DNA of 10,473 bases from Alphaproteobacteria bacterium MarineAlpha10_Bin2 (GTDB taxonomy: Bacteria > Pseudomonadota > Alphaproteobacteria > UBA828): contig PTKB01000075.1 of the NCBI GenBank assembly GCA_002937555.1, positions 1-10,473 on the forward strand. The letters are read 5' to 3'. The notes under the pieces were generated by a model that saw nothing but the letters and a program-made list of their open reading frames with translations, was not told the origin of the DNA and did not search any database. Each line of letters opens with the position of its first letter. Within the stretch, counting starts at the first letter, position 1. The position numbers and the translations under genes are program-made. Below are positions 1-5,474 of the stretch, piece by piece.

Positions 1-419
1 GCCGCGGCGAAACCAAGGTCAACACCGTCGCCGGGTGCTACAACAACATTTCCAGATCGTCTCGCCCTCGCACCACCCGGCTTCATTCGCCCGACGGCAT
101 CGTCATCACCAAAGGTTGCCGCGACACCATCGACCATCCTCATTAGGTCAGGATTATCTGTCTCACCGACCAAATCGCGCATAGAGGCAATGACATCTGC
201 GAGGTTCATGCCAGCGGTATCCACCTCAGCGCCATCTACGGCTGCCTCGGCCAAGAGCCTTATTCGCCGCTGCTCGATCACTCGCCTTAATTTCTCAGCT
301 TCCTTCTCGCCTATCACCTCCGTACCCAGCATTTGTTCTAGCAGCCGTAATGCCGGTGCAATTCCATCCTCAGTCTTTATGAGCCTCTTAATTGCAGCCT
401 CAATTTCCTCTGCTCTCAC
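1..419 (-). CDS. Partial hypothetical protein (C-terminus beyond left edge)
   Basis: I do not recognise this protein. The minus strand is open without a stop from a GTG at 419 to the window edge, giving 139 codons. A GGAGG ribosome binding site lies about 8 bases before the GTG and strongly supports the start. The only upstream ATG in the neighbourhood, in another frame, meets a stop within seven codons. The first 60 or so residues are charged and probably helical (RAEEIEAAIKRLIKTEDG..., later EKEAEKLRRVIEQRRIR). An acidic middle follows (about residues 60-100) and then a Gly/Arg-rich stretch, MKPGGARARRSG. No signal peptide or membrane segment is visible. Codons such as AGG, AGA, ATA, CTA, TTA and GTA are common, unlike the GC-ending codons of the other genes, which suggests horizontal acquisition. 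The opposite strand is also open but gives a Ser/Ala-rich, shadow-like protein. Confidence 0.6.
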   Translation of the reverse strand, partial: MRAEEIEAAIKRLIKTEDGIAPALRLLEQMLGTEVIGEKEAEKLRRVIEQRRIRLLAEAAVDGAEVDTAGMNLADVIASMRDLVGETDNPDLMRMVDGVAATFGDDDAVGRMKPGGARARRSGNVVVAPGDGVDLGFAA

Positions 420-643
420 CAAAAGCCTCCACACATAATTAGAACCATTCCAATGATTCTACGCGCTCGGACTCGGCTAAAGAAATTAGTTCCCAAAGTG
501 AAAAGTTGCTCAAATGCAGGCATGTCCATCTATACATACAGACGAGAGAGCGATGCGTTTCTCCCACCCCCCTTCTATGGATAGCCCTCCACCCCATGCA
601 GAATAAAGGGGGCGGATAAAAAACTATTTTGTATCGAGTTAGA

Positions 644-679
644 TAGGTTTAAGTGTGGGTAGAGGTGTGGGTAGGTTTA
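644..679. repeat. Interleaved short direct repeats, iteron-like
   Basis: GTGTGGGTAG occurs at 653-662 and again at 665-674, a 12-base period. The octamer TAGGTTTA occurs at 644-651 and again at 672-679, framing the tandem pair. Such spacing on one face of the helix suits a DNA-binding protein, for example an integrase arm site, a replication iteron or a repressor operator. Which of these applies is inference. Confidence 0.5.
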
Positions 680-683
680 CTTT

Positions 684-700
684 CGGGAATAAAAGTCCCG
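684..700. other. Small inverted repeat
   Basis: CGGGA (684-688) and TCCCG (696-700) form a five-base-pair stem around a seven-base A-rich loop. The hairpin lies just beyond the phosphatase gene on the minus strand. No T-run follows the stem, so it is not a standard intrinsic terminator. Its role is unknown. Confidence 0.3.
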
Positions 701-718
701 GAAATCCGCGGTGTTCAG

Positions 719-744
719 GGTGTAGCTCGCTTCCCGGCTACACC
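719..744 (-). terminator. Perfect hairpin over the phosphatase stop codon
   Basis: GGTGTAGC (719-726) and GCTACACC (737-744) are perfect inverted repeats with a ten-base loop. The TAG stop of the phosphatase gene (738-740 on the minus strand) is inside the stem. The hairpin could end the transcript or protect its 3' end. No U-tract follows on the minus strand, so a classical Rho-independent terminator is not shown. Confidence 0.4.
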
Positions 745-1172
745 ACCGGCGCGCGGCCGGCGGCGAAGCGTTCGCCAAGCTTTTCGCTGAGCTCGTCGCG
801 GATGGTGCGATAGGCCATCAGGCGCATGTCGCGGCTGCCGTCGACGATGCTCGGGTCCATGGTATGCCAAAATTCCACTTGGCAATCCGAGGATCGCGTC
901 ATTTCCACCGCTTTGTGCTGGGCTTCCGGCGACAGCGAGATCACCAGATCGAAGGATTCATCGGCCAATTCCTCAAACGTCTTGGGCCGGTGAGCGCTGA
1001 TATCGACGCCAATTTCCTCCAGCACCACGGCGGTGAAGGCGTCCGGCTGGCCTTTGCGGACGCCCACCGAATCGACGAACATCGCGGTGCCGACGAGATT
1101 TTTCATGATGCCTTCGGCCATCGGCGAGCGCACCGTATTCCAGGTGCAGGCGAATAGAACGCTGGACGGCAC
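738..1172 (-). CDS. Low-molecular-weight protein tyrosine phosphatase family protein
   Basis: This 144-residue cytoplasmic protein belongs to the low-molecular-weight phosphatase / arsenate reductase fold. The phosphate-binding loop is visible near the N-terminus as C9-TWNTV-R15-S16 (CX5R[S/T]), with C9 the expected nucleophile. The late MDPS segment supplies D106, the likely general acid. These features favour a phosphatase-type enzyme, but the physiological substrate is unknown and arsenate reduction cannot be excluded. The start is GTG at 1172, five bases after the UPF0262 stop, which suggests translational coupling. It places the Cys at residue 9, the usual distance for the family. In many alphaproteobacteria this gene follows UPF0262 and precedes infA. 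Here infA is absent downstream and an AT-rich stretch follows instead. The stop codon lies within a hairpin. Confidence 0.87.
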   Translation of the reverse strand: MPSSVLFACTWNTVRSPMAEGIMKNLVGTAMFVDSVGVRKGQPDAFTAVVLEEIGVDISAHRPKTFEELADESFDLVISLSPEAQHKAVEMTRSSDCQVEFWHTMDPSIVDGSRDMRLMAYRTIRDELSEKLGERFAAGRAPVV

Positions 1173-1177
1173 CTGAG

Positions 1178-1663
1178 CTAGCCCCGCATGTGCAGCACGT
1201 ATATCAGGGTGAACAGCCGCCGCGCCGTGTCGAAGTCGATCTCGGCCTCGCCCGCCAGGCGCTCTATGAGGAGTTTCGAGCCCTCGTCATGGAGGCCGCG
1301 CCGGCCCATGTCGATGGCCTCGATGCGCGTTCTGGGCGCCGATTTGATCGCCTCGAAATAGCTCTCGCAAACGGTGGCGTAATCCTTCATCAGCTTGCGG
1401 AACGGGCTCATCGACAGCGAGATCTCCTGCACTGCCGCGCCGGCCGCGGTGGTGAGCACCAGGATCAGGCGGTTATCGGCGACCTTGAGGCTGAGGCTAT
1501 AGGGCCCGCGCCCGGCACCTTGACTCGGCGCGAAAGCGTTGTTTTCCACCAGATCGTAGATGGCGATACGGCGCTCCTGCTCCACATCCGGGCTCGGATG
1601 GGTGCCGGTGCTTTCGTCGAATTCGATATGTATCAGGCGTTCCGTGCCCGATTGCTCCGCCAT
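1178..1663 (-). CDS. UPF0262 family protein
   Basis: This 161-residue protein of unknown function matches the UPF0262 family, which I know mainly from alphaproteobacteria. Recognisable segments are YDLVENNAFAP and GPYSLSL, then SPFRKLMKDYATVCESYFEA, the IEAIDMGRRGLHDEGS block, and the C-terminal EIDFDTARRLFTLIYVLH. Length agrees with the family. No signal peptide or membrane helix is seen, so it is probably cytoplasmic. It is the first gene of a minus-strand pair with the phosphatase. Family members usually lie directly downstream of hisD, but here the upstream neighbour is a divergent formamidase gene 145 bases away, so the gene must have its own promoter in this strain. No molecular function is established for the family to my knowledge. 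Confidence 0.93.
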   Translation of the reverse strand: MAEQSGTERLIHIEFDESTGTHPSPDVEQERRIAIYDLVENNAFAPSQGAGRGPYSLSLKVADNRLILVLTTAAGAAVQEISLSMSPFRKLMKDYATVCESYFEAIKSAPRTRIEAIDMGRRGLHDEGSKLLIERLAGEAEIDFDTARRLFTLIYVLHMRG

Positions 1664-1740
1664 CGTCCGCTTCCATTATTCTGGGCGCCCGCCCGAGGAG
1701 CGGAAACCTACCCGATTGTGCCGGTCTTAGCCTAGCTGTC

Positions 1741-1770
1741 TTGCACGCATGATGGCCATTCGGCGACAAT
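1741..1770 (+). promoter_or_regulatory. Weak sigma70-like promoter candidate for the formamidase gene
   Basis: TTGCAC (1741-1746) and GACAAT (1765-1770) are separated by 18 bases and would start transcription about 30 bases before the ATG at 1809. Matches to consensus are partial (about 3 of 6 and 4 of 6), so this is a tentative call. It fits better with the start at 1809 than with the earlier ATG at 1749, which would overlap the promoter. Confidence 0.22.
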
Positions 1771-1808
1771 CGCTCCATTCGATTCAACCAGCCGGAACGG
1801 GACGAGCC

Positions 1809-2759
1809 ATGGGCCGGAGCCATCGCATTGGCCGCAAACACCGTCATACCTATTGGGACAATTCGCTTCCGCCGGTGCTCGAAATCGCGCCCGGCGATGA
1901 GGTTTATTTCGAATGCCTCGATGCGTCGAACGGCCAGGTGACGCCGGAATCGGACGCCGAGGCGGTGCGCCACCTCGATTTCGACAATGTCAATCCGGTC
2001 ACGGGGCCGGTCTATGTCGAAGGCGCCGAGCCCGGCGATGCCCTCAAGATCACCCTCTGCGATTTCGCGCCTTCGGGCTGGGGCTGGTCGGCGAATATTC
2101 CGGATTTCGGCCTGCTCGCCGAAGATTTTCCCGAGCCCTATATGCATCACTGGCATTATCCGCCGGATTTGCCGGAGCCGGTCGCCTATGAAGGCACCCA
2201 CGCCAGGGTGCCGTTCAAGCCGATGGCGGGCGCCGTCGGCACGGCGCTGGCCGAGCCGGGGCAGCACAACATCTTGCCACCGCGCGAGGCAGTGGGCGGC
2301 ACCATGGATATCCGCGATATCAGCCGCGGCACCGAGCTATACATCCCGGTGCGCGTGCCGGGCGCGCTCCTGTCGGTCGGCGATCCGCATGCGGCGCAGG
2401 GCGAAGGCGAAGTGTGCGGCACCGGCGTTGAAAGCCCGATCGACGTCATCGCCCAGATCGATCTGATAAAAGGCGCCGCCCCCTCTGCGCCGCGCTTTGT
2501 CACGCCGGGTTCCACCACCGATCATCTCTCCGCCGCCGGCTATGAAGTCACCACCGGCATCGGCCCCGATCTCCTCGAAAATGCCCGCGCCGCGCTGCGT
2601 CGCATGGTGGCGCTGGTGAGCGAACAGCAGAATCTGTCGCCGATCGACGTTTACCTTCTCTGTAGCGTGTGCGCCGATATGCGCCTCAGCCAGGTGGTCG
2701 ATGAACCCAATTGGATCGTCTCGTGCTATTTTCCACGCATCGTATTTGAACAGGAGTAG
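1809..2759 (+). CDS. Acetamidase/formamidase family amidohydrolase
   Basis: This is a 316-residue member of the FmdA/AmdA family, which hydrolyses short amides such as formamide or acetamide to the acid and ammonia in the cytoplasm. Family hallmarks are the N-terminal WDNSLPPVLEIAPGD (residues 16-30), NPVTGPVYVEGAEPGD (62-77), GGTMDIRD (163-170), the core GDPHAAQGEGEVCGTGVE (191-208) and the C-terminal LCSVCADMRLSQVVDEPN (284-301). I chose the ATG at 1809 because homology-like sequence begins there. An in-frame ATG at 1749 would add 20 residues of unconvincing sequence and has no ribosome binding site. The gene heads a plus-strand run. Its stop is 11 bases from the RidA-family gene, which suggests a functional pair. 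The true amide substrate is unknown; members of this family are often annotated generically. Confidence 0.92.
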   Translation: MGRSHRIGRKHRHTYWDNSLPPVLEIAPGDEVYFECLDASNGQVTPESDAEAVRHLDFDNVNPVTGPVYVEGAEPGDALKITLCDFAPSGWGWSANIPDFGLLAEDFPEPYMHHWHYPPDLPEPVAYEGTHARVPFKPMAGAVGTALAEPGQHNILPPREAVGGTMDIRDISRGTELYIPVRVPGALLSVGDPHAAQGEGEVCGTGVESPIDVIAQIDLIKGAAPSAPRFVTPGSTTDHLSAAGYEVTTGIGPDLLENARAALRRMVALVSEQQNLSPIDVYLLCSVCADMRLSQVVDEPNWIVSCYFPRIVFEQE

Positions 2760-2770
2760 GAGAGCCCGCC

Positions 2771-3163
2771 ATGAGAGAAGCCGTCGACACCGGCATTCCG
2801 CCGACCAAATCGCCGTTGGAATGGGCTGTTCAAGCCGACGGCAAGCTCTATACCGCGCTGATCGCCACCAAGCCGGATGGCAGCCAGGAAACCGGCGACA
2901 TCAGCGCGCAAACCACGCGCACGCTCGACAATCTGAAGCAAGTTCTGGCCGCCGCCGGCGGCAGCATGGATGACGTGGTGCAGGTGCTGATCTATCTCAC
3001 CGACGGCTCCGACGCGGCCGCCATGAACGCGGTCTACCGCACCTATTTCGAGCCGCCCTATCCCAACCGGGCCACGGTGGTGGTCGCGGCACTTCTGATA
3101 CCGGGCGCCAATATCGAGATCGTCGCCCACGCCCATATCGGCGTGCGCCAATCATCAAATTGA
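2771..3163 (+). CDS. RidA/YjgF/UK114 family protein (divergent active site)
   Basis: This 130-residue protein has the RidA family pattern. A central QTTRTLDNLKQVLAAAGGSMDDVVQVLIYLTD (47-78) is followed by PPYPNRATVVVA (95-106) with the conserved arginine at R100. Classical RidA proteins are small trimeric enzymes that hydrolyse reactive enamines and imines to ketones and ammonia. Two canonical positions seem changed: the Cys after the arginine is Thr (T102), and the second acidic residue of the C-terminal VEIE motif is Val (IEIV, 115-118). It may therefore belong to a Rid subgroup without classical deaminase activity. That alignment is from memory. A ribosome binding site AGGAG (2758-2762) overlaps the formamidase stop, so the two genes are probably co-translated. 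The substrate could be an intermediate of the same amide pathway. Confidence 0.9.
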   Translation: MREAVDTGIPPTKSPLEWAVQADGKLYTALIATKPDGSQETGDISAQTTRTLDNLKQVLAAAGGSMDDVVQVLIYLTDGSDAAAMNAVYRTYFEPPYPNRATVVVAALLIPGANIEIVAHAHIGVRQSSN

Positions 3164-3174
3164 ATTGAATGGCG

Positions 3175-3211
3175 CACCGCCCACGCATTCAGTAGCGTTA
3201 CCGGGCGGGTG
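3175..3211 (+). other. Strong bulged hairpin between the RidA-like and HAD genes
   Basis: CACCGCCC plus ACGC (3175-3186) can pair with GCGT (3195-3198) and GGGCGGGTG (3203-3211). This gives about 12 base pairs around an eight-base loop, with a four-base bulge (TACC) and a one-base bulge on the right arm. It fills most of the intergenic space. No U-tract follows on the plus strand, so processing, attenuation or 3' end protection is as likely as termination. Confidence 0.4.
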
Positions 3212-3238
3212 ACAAGAAAAACGCGAAGGGGAAACGAG

Positions 3239-3961
3239 ATGGACATCTCCAAAATCAAAGCGCTCACATTCGATACCGGCGGCACGATTCTCGATTGGCA
3301 TACCGGCTTCCGCGATTCCCTCGCCGCGCTCGGCGAAAAATACGGCGTCGAGGCCGATTGGGCGGCGCTCGCTAACGATATGCGCCGCGGCTCTCTCGGC
3401 CGCATGCTCAATCTCGGCAAGGATGGCCCGCCCACTTACAATTTCGACGGCGCCCACGCCGCGGCTCTGGATGATGTCCTGAAGGAGAACGGGCTCGACG
3501 CCGCCACGCCGGAGGAGCGTCGCGCCATCTGGTGGGACAAGGTGCACAGCTTGCAATGCTGGCCCGATTTCCCCGCCGTGCTGCCCAAACTCAAAGAAAA
3601 ATATATCTGTGCGTCGTTCACCATTCTCTCGTTCCGCATCGTCATCGACACGGCGCGGCAAAACGGCATTTCCTGGGATTCGGTGATCTCCTGCGAGGCC
3701 TTCGGCAAATACAAGATCCTCCCGGAGGCCTATCAGACGGCAGCCAAACTGCTGCAATTGGAGCCGCATGAGATTTGCATGGTGGCGTGCCACAATTTCG
3801 ATCTCGATGCCGCCAAAGGGCAAGGCTACAACGCCGCCTTCGTTCGCCGGCCCGACGAATGGGGCCCGGCCGGCCCGCCCGATCCGACGGCCAACCCGAT
3901 CCACGACATCATCGTCGACGGTTTCCCCGAGTTGGCCGGCGAACTCGGCGTAAAGGTCTGA
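3239..3961 (+). CDS. Haloacid dehalogenase type II-like HAD hydrolase
   Basis: This 240-residue HAD-superfamily protein most resembles type II L-2-haloacid dehalogenases. Motif I is LTFDTGGTILDW (9-20) with nucleophile D12 and T16. A serine follows in the FTILSF strand (S131). K159 and Y165 lie in YKILPEAY with the same six-residue spacing as the dehalogenase Lys and Tyr. The final acidic motif is VACHNFDLDAAKGQGY (182-197) with D188. Two usual dehalogenase residues near that last motif appear replaced (Ala183 and His185 in place of Ser and Asn), so halide release is not certain and another phospho- or haloacid substrate is possible. The ATG at 3239 was chosen because GAAGGGG lies just upstream. 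An in-frame GTG at 3209 falls within a hairpin. The gene sits in a plus-strand run with formamidase and RidA-like genes upstream. Confidence 0.85.
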   Translation: MDISKIKALTFDTGGTILDWHTGFRDSLAALGEKYGVEADWAALANDMRRGSLGRMLNLGKDGPPTYNFDGAHAAALDDVLKENGLDAATPEERRAIWWDKVHSLQCWPDFPAVLPKLKEKYICASFTILSFRIVIDTARQNGISWDSVISCEAFGKYKILPEAYQTAAKLLQLEPHEICMVACHNFDLDAAKGQGYNAAFVRRPDEWGPAGPPDPTANPIHDIIVDGFPELAGELGVKV

Positions 3962-3979
3962 GCGGGCGGCTGGCTTCCG

Positions 3980-4486
3980 ATGAACAAGGCGTTCACCAAG
4001 GAAACCGAGGCGGAAGAGGCGCTGCCCGAATTCGTCGATGCCCTGCCGCCCGGCATGAAGAACTACATGACGCCGGAGGGTGCGGAACGGCTTAAGGACG
4101 AGCTCGTGAATTTGCGCGACGTCGAGCGGCCCAAGCTGGCCGCCGCCAAGGAAGATGCGCCGGCCAAGAAGCGGCTGCGCGAGGTCGATCAGCGCATCCT
4201 GTTCATCGCCCAGCGCCTGCAAATCACCGAAGTGGTCGATCCCAGCCGCCAGAAGAACCGCGACGAGGTTTATTTCGGCGCGACCGTCACCTATGCCGAT
4301 GGCGCCGGCGCCGAACACACGCTGCGCATCGTCGGCGTCGACGAAGCGCGCACTGAGCAGGGCGAAGTCAGTTGGGTCGCCCCCATCGCCCGGGCGCTCA
4401 ACGGCGCCGGCGAGGGCGATATGGTGAAACTGTTCAGCCCCTCCGGCATCGAAGAGCTCGAAATCCTCAAAGTCGAATATCTCTGA
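3980..4486 (+). CDS. GreA/GreB family elongation factor with shortened coiled coil
   Basis: This 168-residue protein is GreB-like. It has an N-terminal extension, then NYMTPEGAERLKDELVNL (28-45), a short helical hairpin, KKRLREVDQRILFIAQRL (63-80), and the C-terminal FKBP-like domain: VYFGATVTYAD (97-107), HTLRIVGVDEA (113-123), SWVAPIARALNGAGEGD (131-147) and LEILKVEYL at the end. Gre factors enter the RNA polymerase secondary channel and stimulate transcript cleavage using acidic residues at the coiled-coil tip. Between ERP (49-51) and KKRLREVD there are only 11 residues here, against about 24 in E. coli GreB as I remember it. The segment carrying the catalytic acidic loop is missing; E58 and D59 sit near the new tip. 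It may bind polymerase without cleavage activity, like Rnk. It follows the HAD gene by 18 bases. Confidence 0.85.
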   Translation: MNKAFTKETEAEEALPEFVDALPPGMKNYMTPEGAERLKDELVNLRDVERPKLAAAKEDAPAKKRLREVDQRILFIAQRLQITEVVDPSRQKNRDEVYFGATVTYADGAGAEHTLRIVGVDEARTEQGEVSWVAPIARALNGAGEGDMVKLFSPSGIEELEILKVEYL

Positions 4487-4508
4487 AGCGGATTTTGCCG
4501 CAGCAGAG
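4481..4508 (+). other. Hairpin over the Gre-like gene stop codon
   Basis: CTCTG (4481-4485) pairs with CAGAG (4504-4508) and GCGG (4488-4491) with CCGC (4498-4501), leaving a two-base internal mismatch and a six-base loop. The TGA stop (4484-4486) is inside. No U-tract follows, so termination is not demonstrated; mRNA end protection or segmental stability is possible. Confidence 0.35.
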
Positions 4509-4552
4509 AAACATGCTATGCCCGTCGCCTCGCGAACAGGGGAGAGAATCGC

Positions 4553-5455
4553 ATGCGCATCGGCGCCGTTTATCCGCAGATTGAAGTCGGCGGCGATCCC
4601 GGCGCGGCCAAGGCGTTCGCCGTGGCGGTCGAGGAGCTTGGCTACGATCATATTCTCGCCTTCGATCATGTCGTCGGCGGCAATCCCGAAAGCCATGATC
4701 TGAACGGCATCTATTCGCATCACGATTCCTTTCTCGAGCCGCTGATCTGTTTCGCCTATATGGCGGCGGCGACCGAGCGTATCGAATTTATCTCCGGCAT
4801 TCTGATTGCGCCGCAGCGCCAGACGGTGCTGATCGCCAAGCAGGCGGCGACGCTGGATTTCCTTTCCGGCGGCAGGCTCCGCCTCGGCATCGGGGTGGGC
4901 TGGAACGATGTCGAATATGAGGCGCTTGGCGCCGATTTCACCGTCCGGGGAAAACGCTCCGAGGAGCAGATCGAGCTGCTGCGCCGGCTCTGGACCGAGC
5001 CGCTGGTAACCTTCCATGGCAAATGGGACCGCATTACCGACGCCGGCATCAATCCGCTTCCCAAGCAGCGCCCGATCCCGATCTGGATCGGCGGCCATAA
5101 AGACATCGCCGTGCGCCGTGCTGCGCGCATCGCCGATGGCTGGCTGCCGCTGTTCCCGCCGAGCGAGCGCGGCGCCGCCAAGGTCGCCCAGTTCAAGCAA
5201 TATTGCGCCGATGCCGGGCGCGACATGGCGGATATCGGCATCGAGAGCTGGATCAATGTCGGCGGCTATGACGACGGCTTCGGCGACCAGTGCCAAAGCG
5301 AGGAAAGCTGGCACGAATGGGCCAACGGCTGGCAGGCGCTCGGCGCCACCCATATGAGCGTCAACACGATGAAATCCGGCTACACCAGCATCGACCAGCA
5401 CATCGAAAAACTGGCCCAATTCATGTCGGTCATGTCCGGGCTACAAGGCTCATAA
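4553..5455 (+). CDS. LLM class flavin/F420-dependent oxidoreductase
   Basis: This 300-residue protein is a luciferase-like monooxygenase fold (TIM barrel) enzyme, probably using reduced flavin or F420. Typical parts are MRIGAVYPQ at the N-terminus, EELGYDHILAFDHV (24-37), the ATERIEFISGILIAPQR strand-loop, KQAATLDFLSGGRLRLGIGVGWNDVEYEALG in the middle, and IPIWIGGHKDIAVRRAARIADGWLP in the C-terminal half. Length fits F420-type members annotated in actinobacteria and some uncultured proteobacteria, but cofactor choice cannot be read from sequence alone. The start is supported by AGGGGAGAG seven bases upstream. It follows the Gre-like gene by 66 bases and precedes yajQ by 19. Substrate unknown; the neighbourhood suggests oxidation of a small organic compound. 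The enzyme is presumably cytoplasmic, with no signal peptide. Confidence 0.9.
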   Translation: MRIGAVYPQIEVGGDPGAAKAFAVAVEELGYDHILAFDHVVGGNPESHDLNGIYSHHDSFLEPLICFAYMAAATERIEFISGILIAPQRQTVLIAKQAATLDFLSGGRLRLGIGVGWNDVEYEALGADFTVRGKRSEEQIELLRRLWTEPLVTFHGKWDRITDAGINPLPKQRPIPIWIGGHKDIAVRRAARIADGWLPLFPPSERGAAKVAQFKQYCADAGRDMADIGIESWINVGGYDDGFGDQCQSEESWHEWANGWQALGATHMSVNTMKSGYTSIDQHIEKLAQFMSVMSGLQGS

Positions 5456-5474
5456 CCGGGAGAGGGGAAAGGAA

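Larger units (their letters stand above)
420..737. other. Gene-free, AT-richer junction region
   Basis: No convincing gene lies in these 318 bases. The longest plausible start, an ATG near 522, gives only about 20 codons. Base composition is clearly more AT-rich than the genes to the right, for example in the run around 601-652. The region holds two interleaved short direct repeats (644-679), a small inverted repeat (684-700) and half of a second one (719-744). It separates a foreign-looking minus-strand gene from core alphaproteobacterial genes. I infer it is the edge of an acquired element, but I see no integrase, tRNA or clear attachment-site duplication inside the window. Confidence 0.5.

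Noticed and set aside
190..438. Plus-strand Ser/Ala-rich frame of 82 codons
   Set aside because: It is antisense to the better supported minus-strand gene with a good ribosome site; its composition is low-complexity and shadow-like.
420..737. Hidden infA gene or tRNA in the gene-free stretch
   Set aside because: No IF-1-like sequence in any frame and no cloverleaf or T-arm signature could be found on either strand.
1675..1680. AATAAT as a -10 box for the UPF0262 gene on the minus strand
   Set aside because: It is only about 12 bases from the start codon, so it would overlap the ribosome binding site and leave almost no leader; the -35 is poor.
1749..1808. Twenty-residue N-terminal extension of the formamidase
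   Set aside because: No ribosome binding site, family similarity begins only after 1809, and the tentative promoter overlaps this stretch.
3155..5419. Very long minus-strand open frame (754 codons)
   Set aside because: It lies opposite the dehalogenase, Gre and LLM genes, all with clear family motifs. Its length is a by-product of high GC at third codon positions, and its protein shows no family pattern.
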